A stretch of DNA of 46,112 nt. It comes from Flavobacteriales bacterium (lineage in GTDB: Bacteria > Bacteroidota > Bacteroidia > Flavobacteriales_D > Crocinitomicaceae). Position 1 is the first letter of the stretch. Every line of letters starts with the position of its first letter. The position numbers and the translations under genes are program-made. The notes beneath the pieces are model-generated. The model was not told the origin of the DNA. It did no database searches and was given only the letters and a program-made list of their open reading frames with translations. This document shows, in pieces, positions 9,758 to 19,037 of the stretch. The stretch spans positions 1-46,112 of the forward strand of contig CANJKA010000016.1 of the NCBI GenBank assembly GCA_947474675.1, given 5' to 3'.

Positions 9758-9785
9758 GAATTTTATTATTTCAAGGAATTATCCT

Positions 9786-10118
9786 CCCCCTTTAATCCCA
9801 CTTCAAAGGCTAATCTTTATAAACATCTTTTTAATTTACATTAAGACAGTCAATTACAGCTTCGAATCACATTTCTCTTACTTTTCCTTGATAAAAAGTA
9901 AGCAAAAATCAAGATCTTTCTAAGGAAGTTTTTACTACTTTACTTTTCGTAAAACCGCACGTAACTAATCTTCTTCATGCTTATTTTCGCAGAAAAAGCG
10001 AAACGCAATTACGAAGAAATTTACAGCTACTTCTTTAGAAAGACCAATCTAACCAGCTTCGCAATCATTTTTAAATCAATAAAATATATTTGTGTATAAA
10101 GATTAGCTCCGAAGGGGG
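9786..10118. repeat. Non-coding element with nested inverted repeats
   Basis: This gene-free stretch is bounded by CCCCCTT (9786-9792) and AAGGGGG (10112-10118). Inside lie GCTAATCTTTATA (9809-9821) and its exact complement (10095-10107), then TCTTTCTAAGGAAGT (9915-9929) and its complement with one G-T pair (10029-10043). The centre has CTTACTTTTCCTTGATAAAA followed by AGTAAGC and AAAATCAAG, a pattern I recall as widespread in Bacteroidota intergenic repeats. It may be a MITE-like element or a structured RNA. I see no ORF in it. Confidence 0.55.
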
Positions 10119-10139
10119 AAACCAACAATCTCTTCGAAA

Positions 10140-12143
10140 TTAATATTTTGCTAATTCAATCAAAGCTATTTCAAATCTACCTTTTGGTAAAAATTGGTGC
10201 TCTAATTCTGCATCAAAAGGAACTGGAGTATCAATTGAAGCAATACGTTTAACAGGAGCATCTAAGTCATTAAAACAATTCTCATTAATTAATGCTACTA
10301 ACTCACCTCCTATTCCACCTGTCATACAATCTTCGTGAAGAACAATAACTTTTCCTGTTTTTCGAACTGCAGCATAAATAGCTTCAGTATCCAACGGTAA
10401 AAGTGTACGTAAATCAATTAATTCAGCTTTGATATCTGGATGTTTATCCAACATTTCTTTTGCCCAATGAACTCCCATTCCGTAAGTAATAATCGTCAAA
10501 TCATCTCCTTCTCTTACTGTTCTAGCTTTCCCAATTTCAACCGTGAAATAATCGTCGGACAAATCTTCTTTTAAACTTCTGTATAAATTCTTATGTTCAA
10601 AAAACATAACAGGATTTGGATCTTCGATAGCAGCATTTAACAATCCTTTTGCATCTTCAACAGAAGAAGGATAAACGATTTTTAATCCTGGAGTATGGAA
10701 AAACCACGCTTCGTTACTTTGAGAATGAAATGGTCCAGCAGCTGATCCAGCACCCGTAGGCATACGAACAACAACGTCCGCTTTTTCACCCCATCTCCAA
10801 TGTAATTTCGCTAAATTATTTACAATTTGATTGAATCCACATGTAACAAAATCAGCAAATTGCATTTCTACAATCGCTTTCATTCCTGCTATTGACAAAC
10901 CTAAACCTGCACCAACGATAGCTGATTCACAAATAGGTGTATTTCTAACTCTTCCTTTACCAAACAAATCAACAAAACCTTCAGTTACTTTAAAAGCTCC
11001 TCCGTATTCTGCTATATCTTGTCCCATGATAACTAATTCAGGATATTTCTCCATCGATTGACGAAGCCCATCTTGAATACCATCAATAAATCTTTTTTCA
11101 GTTTTATTAGAAGTAGCTGGATTAATAACAACCTGATCAAAAGGAGCATATACATCTTTCAATTCTGTTTCCATGTCAACAGGAACTGCTGGTTCTTGGA
11201 ATGCTATTTCAAACTCATCTACTATTTCAGCTTTAATTGAATCAGATATAGTCGAAATCAATTCATCAGTTAAAATCCCTTGTTCTTTTAAAAACAACTC
11301 ATAATTCGAAATTGGATCAAACTTCAACCATTCATCTTGCAAACCTTCTGGATAATATTTTGTTCCAGAAGCTTCTTCATGACCTCTCATTCTGAACGTC
11401 ATTAACTCCAATAATACTGGTTTTGGATTTTCTCTAATATCATCCGTAATTTTACGAACGGTATTGATAACATCTAAAATATTATTTCCATTAACTTGAA
11501 CTGCTTCAACTCCGTAACCAATTCCTTTATCGATAAATTGTTTACATCTGAATTGCTCAATACTTGGAGTTGATAATCCCCAACAGTTATTTTCTACTGC
11601 AAAAATAACAGGTAAATCCCAAACAGAAGCTACATTCAACGATTCATGAAAATCACCTTCACTTGCACCTCCATCACCAGTAAATACTAACGTTGCTTTT
11701 TTCTCATTTTTCAAAACAGAAGCCAAAGCAATCCCATCAGCAATCCCTAATTGAGGTCCTAAATGCGAAATCATTCCTACTAAGTTGTATTCTTGAGTTC
11801 CAAAGTGAAAAGAACGATCTCTACCTTTTGTGAATCCTGATAATTTACCTTGAAATTGAGCAAATAATTTTCTCAATGGAATATCTCTTGAAGTAAAAAC
11901 GCCCAAATTTCTGTGCATTGGAAGGATATACTCATCTCTGTTCATGGCATAAGCTGAACCTACCGAAACTCCTTCTTGTCCCCAACCTGAAAACCATTTG
12001 GTAATTTTTCCCTGACGCAAAAGAATCAACATTCTTTCTTCAATTAAACGAGGTCGAACTAATTTAGTATAAATATTTAATAATTCTTCATCACCAAATC
12101 CAGTACGATCATAGTCAATATGTCTTTTTTCTAAAACTTCCAT
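10140..12143 (-). CDS. 2-oxoacid (branched-chain type) dehydrogenase E1, alpha-beta fusion
   Basis: 667 residues. Residues 1-330 are the E1-alpha part with the thiamine diphosphate motif starting Gly156-Asp-Gly (GDGGASEGDFHESLN) and ending in ENN at 184-186. Residues about 345-667 are the E1-beta part (DGIQDGLRQSMEKYPELVIMG ... transketolase pyrimidine domain, then a C-terminal transketolase domain). This fused layout is typical of Bacteroidota 2-oxoisovalerate/pyruvate-type E1, which decarboxylates the 2-oxoacid and passes the acyl group to lipoyl-E2. No E2 or E3 gene is adjacent, so the substrate (branched-chain oxoacid or pyruvate) cannot be fixed from context. Confidence 0.93.
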   Translation of the reverse strand: MEVLEKRHIDYDRTGFGDEELLNIYTKLVRPRLIEERMLILLRQGKITKWFSGWGQEGVSVGSAYAMNRDEYILPMHRNLGVFTSRDIPLRKLFAQFQGKLSGFTKGRDRSFHFGTQEYNLVGMISHLGPQLGIADGIALASVLKNEKKATLVFTGDGGASEGDFHESLNVASVWDLPVIFAVENNCWGLSTPSIEQFRCKQFIDKGIGYGVEAVQVNGNNILDVINTVRKITDDIRENPKPVLLELMTFRMRGHEEASGTKYYPEGLQDEWLKFDPISNYELFLKEQGILTDELISTISDSIKAEIVDEFEIAFQEPAVPVDMETELKDVYAPFDQVVINPATSNKTEKRFIDGIQDGLRQSMEKYPELVIMGQDIAEYGGAFKVTEGFVDLFGKGRVRNTPICESAIVGAGLGLSIAGMKAIVEMQFADFVTCGFNQIVNNLAKLHWRWGEKADVVVRMPTGAGSAAGPFHSQSNEAWFFHTPGLKIVYPSSVEDAKGLLNAAIEDPNPVMFFEHKNLYRSLKEDLSDDYFTVEIGKARTVREGDDLTIITYGMGVHWAKEMLDKHPDIKAELIDLRTLLPLDTEAIYAAVRKTGKVIVLHEDCMTGGIGGELVALINENCFNDLDAPVKRIASIDTPVPFDAELEHQFLPKGRFEIALIELAKY

Positions 12144-12228
12144 AATTTATAGTTTCAAATTAATTTCTCTCATGCAACAAAGAAAATATAAACAATTTGA
12201 AGAAAAAGTTACATTTTCTAACACAAAA

Positions 12229-12254
12229 AGGTCGGTTCCCGAAGAAACCGACCT
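12229..12254 (-). terminator. Rho-independent terminator of gdhA
   Basis: AGGTCGGTT at 12229-12237 pairs with AACCGACCT at 12246-12254. On the minus strand the stem is followed by a short T tract (complement of 12225-12229). It lies 20 bases past the gdhA stop. Confidence 0.8.
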
Positions 12255-12274
12255 GCCTGTAAAAAGTATATAGA

Positions 12275-13630
12275 TTAAACTAAACCTTGATCGATCATTG
12301 CATCAGCAACTTTTACGAATCCAGCGATGTTTGCACCTTTAACATAATCAACATATCCATTAGCATCAGTTCCGTATTTCACACATGCAGTATGAATAGA
12401 AACCATAATAGTATGTAATTTCGTATCAACTTCTTCTGCCGTCCAATTGAAACGTAGAGAATTTTGAGACATTTCTAAACCTGAAGTTGCAACCCCACCA
12501 GCATTAGATGCTTTTCCTGGAGAGAACAATATTTTAGCATTTTGGAAAACTGTAATAGCTTCTGGAGTTGTAGGCATATTAGCACCTTCAGCAACACACA
12601 TTGCTCCATTCGCAACTAAAACTTTTGCTTCGTCTTCGTTTAACTCATTTTGAGTAGCACAAGGTAAAGCAACATCACATTTAACTTCCCAAGGACGTTT
12701 TCCTGCAACAAATTTAGCTGATGTATATTTCGCAGCATATTCAGAAATACGACCACGTTTTACATTTTTTAATTCCATAACGAAAGCTAATTTCTCAGCT
12801 GTAATTCCGTCTGCATCATAGATATACCCTTCAGAATCTGAAAAAGTAACAACTTTACCACCTAATTCAGTAGCTTTTTCACAAGCATATTGAGCAACAT
12901 TTCCAGAACCTGAAATCGCAACTGTTTTACCTTTGAAAGAGTCATTTTTAGTAGCTAACATTTCTTTCGCGAAATATACTGTTCCGTAACCTGTAGCTTC
13001 TGGACGTATCAAAGATCCACCCCAGTTAAGTCCTTTACCTGTTAAAACACCTACGAATTCATTACGAATACGTTTGTATTGACCGAACATATATCCAATT
13101 TCACGACCACCAACACCGATATCTCCAGCAGGAACATCTGTATTAGCACCAATGTGCTTACATAATTCTGTCATAAAAGATTGACAAAATTTCATCACTT
13201 CATTATCAGATTTTCCTTTTGGATCGAAATCAGAACCACCTTTTCCTCCACCCATTGGCAAAGTAGTAAGAGAGTTTTTGAATACTTGTTCGAAACCTAA
13301 GAATTTCAAGATAGATAAATTCACAGAAGGGTGAAAACGTAAACCACCTTTATAAGGTCCGATTGCTGAGTTAAACTCAACTCTGAATCCACGGTTTACT
13401 TGGATTTCTCCTTTATCATCTAACCACGGAACGCGGAAAATAATAGTTCTTTCTGGTTCAACCATTCTATCCAAAATCTTAGCAGCTTTGTACTTAGGAG
13501 TTTCTTCAATTATTGGAATTACCGCTTCAGCAACTTCGTGAACTGCTTGAAGGAATTCTTTTTCATGGCCATTTGTAGCTTTCACTTTTTCCATGAAAGC
13601 ATCAATTTGAGCTTGGTATTTAGTAGACAT
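12275..13630 (-). CDS. gdhA: NADP-type glutamate dehydrogenase
   Basis: 451 residues, the usual length for the hexameric small [20 protein letters not shown] holds the catalytic Lys130; the substrate pocket is in [28 protein letters not shown] follows. The Rossmann motif [10 protein letters not shown] (about 240-249) binds the nicotinamide cofactor, and the following [14 protein letters not shown] strand is typical of NADP-preferring enzymes. It makes glutamate from 2-oxoglutarate and ammonium. It is a single-gene unit with its own -7 box (13658-13665) and terminator. Confidence 0.97.
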   Translation of the reverse strand: MSTKYQAQIDAFMEKVKATNGHEKEFLQAVHEVAEAVIPIIEETPKYKAAKILDRMVEPERTIIFRVPWLDDKGEIQVNRGFRVEFNSAIGPYKGGLRFHPSVNLSILKFLGFEQVFKNSLTTLPMGGGKGGSDFDPKGKSDNEVMKFCQSFMTELCKHIGANTDVPAGDIGVGGREIGYMFGQYKRIRNEFVGVLTGKGLNWGGSLIRPEATGYGTVYFAKEMLATKNDSFKGKTVAISGSGNVAQYACEKATELGGKVVTFSDSEGYIYDADGITAEKLAFVMELKNVKRGRISEYAAKYTSAKFVAGKRPWEVKCDVALPCATQNELNEDEAKVLVANGAMCVAEGANMPTTPEAITVFQNAKILFSPGKASNAGGVATSGLEMSQNSLRFNWTAEEVDTKLHTIMVSIHTACVKYGTDANGYVDYVKGANIAGFVKVADAMIDQGLV

Positions 13631-13657
13631 ATTTAAATGTATTTAAAATCAACGTCG

Positions 13658-13665
13658 CAAATGTA
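13658..13665 (-). promoter_or_regulatory. -7 box of gdhA
   Basis: TACATTTG on the minus strand, 27 bases upstream of the gdhA ATG, fits TAnnTTTG. A canonical -33 TTG is not evident. Confidence 0.5.
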
Positions 13666-13870
13666 CCTTTTTTTTACTTGTTGTGTCACTTTTATGTAAG
13701 CAACATTATTAAAATTATCAACAAACTTGTGTTCCTACTTAATAACTTTTCAAACAATTAACATTCTTTGAAAAAACAAACAAATTAAAAGTAAAAATAA
13801 AGAAATTATTGAAAATAATAATATTGAAAAATTAAAATATAAAAATCTAAAAATAAACATTTTAACTCTA

Positions 13871-14411
13871 TTTATCAAATACTCTCCTGCAAAATTTGAG
13901 TTCACCAATACTTCTAAACCTTCAGTAGATATAGCTAGACAACTGTTCAAATGCAAGACAATTCTTTAAGTGATCTAGTGTCTTGGCAATGGAATTATCA
14001 ATTTACTAATGTAAAATCTAGTAGTATAGAGAATCCTATATCTGTTTTTCCTGAAGGAATAATTGATCAATACCCTATAAAATTGTTACAACTGAGTTAG
14101 GATGTACAGATTCAGTAGTCAATATTTTAAACGTAATATCAGAAGTTATAATGTAGGCTCTTAAAGAATTTACTAGGGATGACGACTCCCACAATCCAAC
14201 TTGAAAAACATATATTCAAGGTATAGACGATTCATCTTTTCATTTTTAATAGATGGGGTGAAATTATATGAGAAAAAAAAGATGTTAATATTAAATGGGA
14301 CTGAAAATAAAAGGTGTTAATGTAAAAGAAGCAGTTTATAACTGGACAGCTACTTCAAAAGATTTATATACTGATAAAAAATCCCATTTGATAGAATTAT
14401 TTCTTTATTGA
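13871..14411 (+). pseudogene. Decayed T9SS type B (gliding motility-associated C-terminal domain) protein remnant
   Basis: Joining three frames gives a recognisable protein tail: SPAKFEFTNTSKPSVDIA (from 13871) and VSWQWNYQFTNV (from 13978), both PKD-domain strands; IVTTELGCTDSVVNILNV (about 14072-14125); KTYIQGIDDSS; IFNRWGEII (14242-14268); and YNWTATSKDLYTDKKSHLIE to the stop at 14411. IFNRWGEII and the final strand are the hallmark of TIGR04131 sorting domains. At least three frameshifts and several stops interrupt it, and the 5' part (about 13740-13870) has decayed into A-rich sequence. It explains most of the 800-base gap between gdhA and the barrel genes. Confidence 0.75.
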
Positions 14412-14434
14412 AATAAAATATAAATAATAAAGAA

Positions 14435-16507
14435 TTATATTTTCAATCGAAGTTGAATGGTAATATCTGATTTTTCATTTCCTTTTATCTCTTCAGCACC
14501 AGTTCCAATTGATTTTTTATTGTTGTATACGGTAGATCCATACTTTATACACGCATCTAATTTTCTGAGAAAAGTATATTGAATCATGCAATAAAAACGA
14601 GATCCATTATAATAAAAGGCTGGGATTGAAAAAATATTCAAAGCATTAGATTCGTAAGCATATATTCTAGAATCATAACTGTCCGTTTGAAAAAAAGAAT
14701 AACGAAGTGAAATTTCAAAGGGTGCTGTTTTTGGTCTGAATTGAATATCTTGAAAAATTAAACTTCCAAATTCAGGATAATTACTAATCCTATTAATTGT
14801 TACAATTTCAATTCTACTTTTTAAAATAATCGACTTGGAAACTGAATAACTTAAATGAAAACGGTAATTTCTTTGGACTACATTTTCTACCTCAACAATT
14901 GAAACATCAAAATCTCTACTATTTTGCTGTCTTAATTGTTCTCTATATCGACCATATAATTCAAGATCTTTAGATGGCTTAAAAGTTAATTGTGCTAAAA
15001 ATTCATATCCCGATGAAGGAGAATTAACTTGATATTTTAACCAAGGAGAAGTGAATAAATCGATATAAGAGTTTAAAACTATAGCATTTGAACATTTCAT
15101 TTTAAATCCAAAATAGAGACCTTTTTCATTTTGAGTAGCATTTCCTTCTGAAATCCCGCTATTATAAAGCGTTTGATAAGCTTTGTTATAATTCCTAAAC
15201 AGTAAACTAAAAGAAGCTCGAGAATCTAATACTACCAAAACTCCATGTACTTGAGAAATTACTCCTGAATAAGAAACCCTTGATATTTCTCCAAAAAAAT
15301 TAAAATTTTGAATTATCCAATTATAATCACTACTTAAACTACAAAAATCTTTCCCTCTAAAATCAAATTTATTGTAGGGTTGAATTACTTTTTCATAATT
15401 AATATTATAACCTTGATAAATAGCTGATATACCACATTGTAAATTTCTTAAATTATATTTTAAATGAAATCCAACCATTTTTTCAGTTAGCTTATTTTTT
15501 CGTTCTATCTCAGTTGGAGTTCTATGAAGTCCAGACATTTGTATAGACGAAATAAAATCAAGTTCCGATGAAAATGTATCAGCAATTGAATTAGCATCCA
15601 CCTTTTTTAAAGACAAAAATGTAGTTAAAGCAAGTTTTTTATAACCTACATCAAAAGCTAAACCTCTTAGAAATCTTGTTTCATCGACTGATGAATAGGG
15701 TCGAATTGAAGTAGCCGTTTTTTTAATATTGGTCGCATCTGAAGTTTTTCCAAACCCATATCCAGTCCAAAGATTTAGTCCTTGGCCAATTTGAATTTGA
15801 TAATCTCCAATGGCAATAGATTTTAAATATTTCCCTCCTTTATAAAAGGCATGTAAAGAATAAAAATCAAATCCTTTAGTCTCCTTGCCTTTAAAAAAAC
15901 ATTCTCCAGGATCTTTATCTGCTGTAATTCCGAGACTGAAATTTGTTCGATAATAATATCTAAATCGAGAATAATAATGATCTTTATTTCCTAAATAGTA
16001 GGAACTACTTTTCATTTGAATTGAATCTGACACATCATCATATCCTGATTTATGTTGAAAAATAGATTGATATCTTGCAAATGCTTCAATATTTCCATTT
16101 CTGACAACTTCTTTAAATCTAATATGCACTTGATCTAATTTATCATCAACCTTTACAAAAGGAAGAACTAATTGAATTGTCGATAAATCCCAGTATTCCA
16201 AACTTTGAAGTTCGTATATTGAAATTAATTTTCCATTAATTTCAATATGAAGGATTATGTTTTTAACTTGGAATTCATTCAATAAACCTAAATCATTTAA
16301 TTCTTCAGATGTAGCAAAATTTAAATTTAAAGGATGATCGTAATAAAAATTTAATTTATCTAAATTTGTTGTTAAATCGATTTCTTCATTTCCCAATTGT
16401 TCGGCAATCAATTCTATTCTTTGTTGAATAATTTCACGTTTATCTTGAGTTTTCCCATTGAATGAAATTATTATTAAAGCGATTATATACAATAATATTT
16501 TTATCAT
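14435..16507 (-). CDS. Helix-hairpin-helix N-terminal domain plus outer-membrane beta-barrel protein
   Basis: 690 residues. A signal peptide (1-20) precedes a ComEA-like helix-hairpin-helix region at about 58-110 (LNLNFATSEELNDLGLLNEFQ ... GKLISIYELQSLEYW). The remaining 560 residues are alternating amphipathic strands rich in Tyr/Phe, ending LRLKI, as in an outer-membrane beta-barrel. Bacteroidota have a conserved family with this HhH-plus-barrel plan; its function is not established. It is translationally coupled to the upstream gene (ATGA overlap at 16504-16507), so the two products likely act together. Confidence 0.75.
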   Translation of the reverse strand: MIKILLYIIALIIISFNGKTQDKREIIQQRIELIAEQLGNEEIDLTTNLDKLNFYYDHPLNLNFATSEELNDLGLLNEFQVKNIILHIEINGKLISIYELQSLEYWDLSTIQLVLPFVKVDDKLDQVHIRFKEVVRNGNIEAFARYQSIFQHKSGYDDVSDSIQMKSSSYYLGNKDHYYSRFRYYYRTNFSLGITADKDPGECFFKGKETKGFDFYSLHAFYKGGKYLKSIAIGDYQIQIGQGLNLWTGYGFGKTSDATNIKKTATSIRPYSSVDETRFLRGLAFDVGYKKLALTTFLSLKKVDANSIADTFSSELDFISSIQMSGLHRTPTEIERKNKLTEKMVGFHLKYNLRNLQCGISAIYQGYNINYEKVIQPYNKFDFRGKDFCSLSSDYNWIIQNFNFFGEISRVSYSGVISQVHGVLVVLDSRASFSLLFRNYNKAYQTLYNSGISEGNATQNEKGLYFGFKMKCSNAIVLNSYIDLFTSPWLKYQVNSPSSGYEFLAQLTFKPSKDLELYGRYREQLRQQNSRDFDVSIVEVENVVQRNYRFHLSYSVSKSIILKSRIEIVTINRISNYPEFGSLIFQDIQFRPKTAPFEISLRYSFFQTDSYDSRIYAYESNALNIFSIPAFYYNGSRFYCMIQYTFLRKLDACIKYGSTVYNNKKSIGTGAEEIKGNEKSDITIQLRLKI

Positions 16508-17304
16508 TCAATAGAACAAGAGATTGAAAAATTTGGTGACCATCCAATAATTTGATGATAAGAACTTCCTAAATCCATCTGAAAACATTTCAATTTATAA
16601 CCAAATCCAAAAGAATATTCAAGAGGTTGATTTGAAATCCCTGATCTAAAAAAGAAGTCTTTGCTAATTTTATATTCTATCGCTCCTTTAAATTGAATTT
16701 TATAGAAAACATTTTTATCAACTTCAATGGCGAACATTACTTTTTTAGACAATTCAAAGACTGAACCTATTTTAATGAATGAGGAAAAACGCTCATTCTC
16801 AATTATTGAAATCCGGCTCCTTCCAATATTAAAAATACTACATCCTACTTTCCATTTATTCGTAATAATACAATAAATTCCTGCTTCAGCAGTTAGCAAA
16901 TTTTTAGAGCCATAAAATGATGTAAATTTTATTCGAGTATAATTCATCTCAATTCCTGCATATAATTTATCTGTAAATTTCAAACTATATCCTACTCCTA
17001 TTTTAAGTGTTTTATATACATCTATTCCATGAAATTGGGAACCAAAAGAAAAAACTCCATTTTTACTGGGTAGACAACAAACAACTGCCTGACTCTGAAA
17101 CTCTTTTAATAAAAACCGATTTTCATGACTAATTCCAATTATTTTTTTATCGATCAAACCTAAAGCGCCTGGGTTGTTATTAAACGCCCAACAATCGATC
17201 AAAGCAACTGAACAATTAGACATGGAATTTGATCTAGAACCCTGTTGACAAAGACAAATACTTAAAGTAAATAAAAACTTAATTAATAATATCTCTTTTA
17301 TCAT
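16504..17304 (-). CDS. PorV/PorQ-like outer-membrane beta-barrel protein
   Basis: 266 residues with an N-terminal signal sequence (LLIKFLFTLSICLCQQG). A SNCSVALIDCWAFNNNPGAL segment follows, resembling the start of PorV/PorQ/FadL-type barrels (asn-pro-ala-gly motif), and then about ten to twelve amphipathic strands (GVGYSLKFTDKLYAGIEMNY, SFGFGYKLKC). The stop overlaps the start of the helix-hairpin-helix barrel gene by four bases. An envelope role is clear; membership in the T9SS PorV group is inference. Confidence 0.65.
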   Translation of the reverse strand: MIKEILLIKFLFTLSICLCQQGSRSNSMSNCSVALIDCWAFNNNPGALGLIDKKIIGISHENRFLLKEFQSQAVVCCLPSKNGVFSFGSQFHGIDVYKTLKIGVGYSLKFTDKLYAGIEMNYTRIKFTSFYGSKNLLTAEAGIYCIITNKWKVGCSIFNIGRSRISIIENERFSSFIKIGSVFELSKKVMFAIEVDKNVFYKIQFKGAIEYKISKDFFFRSGISNQPLEYSFGFGYKLKCFQMDLGSSYHQIIGWSPNFSISCSIE

Positions 17305-17406
17305 ATATCAAATATAACAAATTAGTTAAACTAATTTGTTATTATTTAATAAATATTATATTTCCCGAAAAATAATATTAGAAAAAAACAATTCAAGTAA
17401 GTAAAA

Positions 17407-17438
17407 TTGATAAATTCTAGAAAATAAAATTAACTTTG
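17407..17438 (+). promoter_or_regulatory. Bacteroidota-type promoter of the 17479 gene
   Basis: TTG at 17407-17409, a 21-base spacer, then TAACTTTG at 17431-17438, a full match to the TTG-N19-21-TAnnTTTG plan. It lies 40 bases upstream of the ATG. Confidence 0.65.
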
Positions 17439-17478
17439 ATTGAACCCAGAATAATTTAAATAGAAGTAAAAAACACAA

Positions 17479-18942
17479 ATGAACTATTTGTTAAACAAAA
17501 CAAAATATAAAATTGGAATTAAACAAATTCTTTTTATAATAGTTTTAGTGTTTTTCTCACTTTCCCAGATTTTATTTTTAACTTCTGATGCAGATTTAAG
17601 TATCGCTTCTGGTAGTAGAGGAGCATGGTCTGATGAAGGATTGAATACTTGTCAAATAAGAAATTTTATTCATCACAATCAATTCAATTTATTGGACTGT
17701 GATAATTTTTTAAAATCTCCTTTGTTTTCATTTTTTTTATTTCCCTTCTTTAAACTATTTGGAATAAGCCTTCTAAAAGCAAGAGCTATTACATTAATGT
17801 TTTCATTTTCACTTTTACTTGTGTTTTTAATCCGAAAGTCAACTGTCTTTATTGGCATATCCTTTATTTTAACAACAGCTCTTTTGCTCCCAATTCATCA
17901 ATACAGCCATTTATGTGTTCCTGAAATATATTGTTCATTATTAATTATAGCTTCCATTTTAACAATATCAAATAGCCAAGAAAAAAACAAAACTACAACC
18001 TCATCAATAGCATTACTCATCTTTGCGATTCTTTTTAAAATTCAATTCATTTACATCTTAGTAATTCCTATTTCGACATCATATATTATTTATTATAGAG
18101 AAAAATCTATTGATAATAAGAAGCAATTATTTAAAGCTTTTTTATTGGTATCATTATTTCTACTAAGTGCTTTCCTTTTATGGAAATTACCGTTCAAAAA
18201 TGAGTGGTCACATATTCTGAAAATTTTACCTGATTTTTCGATTGATCAAATTAATATTGATCAAATTAAACTCAACATTAAAAATAATTTCATTTCAAAA
18301 AGGTATATAATTCACACAATTATTTTTATAATTTCTATCTCAAGTATGATTTATAATTTGAGAAATAAAAAATACAATAAAGAAACCATCATCTTAATAA
18401 TAGCAAGTCTTACATGGGTTATTCTTGAGTCACATAAATTAGTCTATACCTATTTACCCTTAAGATATTTAATCAGTTTGTATATTTCGATGGGATTTTT
18501 TACTTCTATTATAATTGGACATCAATTAAATCAAACAAAATTGTCAGACAACAAACTTTCTGTTTCAATCTTAATCTTTGTATTCATTTTTAACGTGTTA
18601 TACTTAAAAAAATCTTTCAACGAAAGACAATACACTGTTCAAATTGCGAACAATTATTTTAAGAAATTAACCAATGATAATGATGTGATAATTGGTTCTT
18701 GGGCTCCTGGTATAACTTGGGAAACAAAATGTTATTCTTATCCAATCTGGGAAAAATTCTTAGGAAAAAGAGATCCTTTAAAATATTACAACCCTAATTA
18801 TATTATCACTGAAATCAATCAAGAAGATTCAGATTCGGCATATTTTAAAAATAACATAGCATTAAATGTAAATACCAAAACTATTATTCGACTAAAAATT
18901 GCTCAATGGAATTTAAAAATTTATCAAACTAAACTAAAATAA
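17479..18942 (+). CDS. Polytopic GT-C/PMT-like membrane glycosyltransferase
   Basis: 487 residues with about ten to eleven hydrophobic segments. The first extracytoplasmic loop carries GAWSDEGLNTCQIRNF, the acidic D-E motif after TM1 typical of ArnT/PMT-type GT-C enzymes, which move a sugar from a polyprenyl phosphate donor to a lipid or protein. The loop before the C-terminus (GSWAPGITWETKCYSYPIW) is soluble. A complete promoter lies upstream. The gene is monocistronic and converges with metZ. The substrate is unknown. Confidence 0.7.
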   Translation: MNYLLNKTKYKIGIKQILFIIVLVFFSLSQILFLTSDADLSIASGSRGAWSDEGLNTCQIRNFIHHNQFNLLDCDNFLKSPLFSFFLFPFFKLFGISLLKARAITLMFSFSLLLVFLIRKSTVFIGISFILTTALLLPIHQYSHLCVPEIYCSLLIIASILTISNSQEKNKTTTSSIALLIFAILFKIQFIYILVIPISTSYIIYYREKSIDNKKQLFKAFLLVSLFLLSAFLLWKLPFKNEWSHILKILPDFSIDQINIDQIKLNIKNNFISKRYIIHTIIFIISISSMIYNLRNKKYNKETIILIIASLTWVILESHKLVYTYLPLRYLISLYISMGFFTSIIIGHQLNQTKLSDNKLSVSILIFVFIFNVLYLKKSFNERQYTVQIANNYFKKLTNDNDVIIGSWAPGITWETKCYSYPIWEKFLGKRDPLKYYNPNYIITEINQEDSDSAYFKNNIALNVNTKTIIRLKIAQWNLKIYQTKLK

Positions 18943-18993
18943 AATAAGGGTATTCAAATTATAAAATTTAATTGATAATTATTAATCAAAAAA

Positions 18994-19019
18994 AAACGCC
19001 CTCTAAAAAAAGGACGTTT
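18994..19019 (-). terminator. Terminator of the methionine operon
   Basis: Read on the minus strand, AAACGTCCT pairs with AGGGCGTTT (one G-U pair) around an eight-base loop and is followed by a run of T (complement of 18988-18996). It sits 18 bases past the metZ stop. Confidence 0.85.
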
Positions 19020-19037
19020 ATGTAATTAGAGTTTATC

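Noticed and set aside
13750..13956. A 68-codon minus-strand ORF with a hydrophobic end
   Set aside because: It is antisense to the decayed PKD/T9SS remnant and to A-rich sequence; the hydrophobic run is the complement of A-rich DNA.
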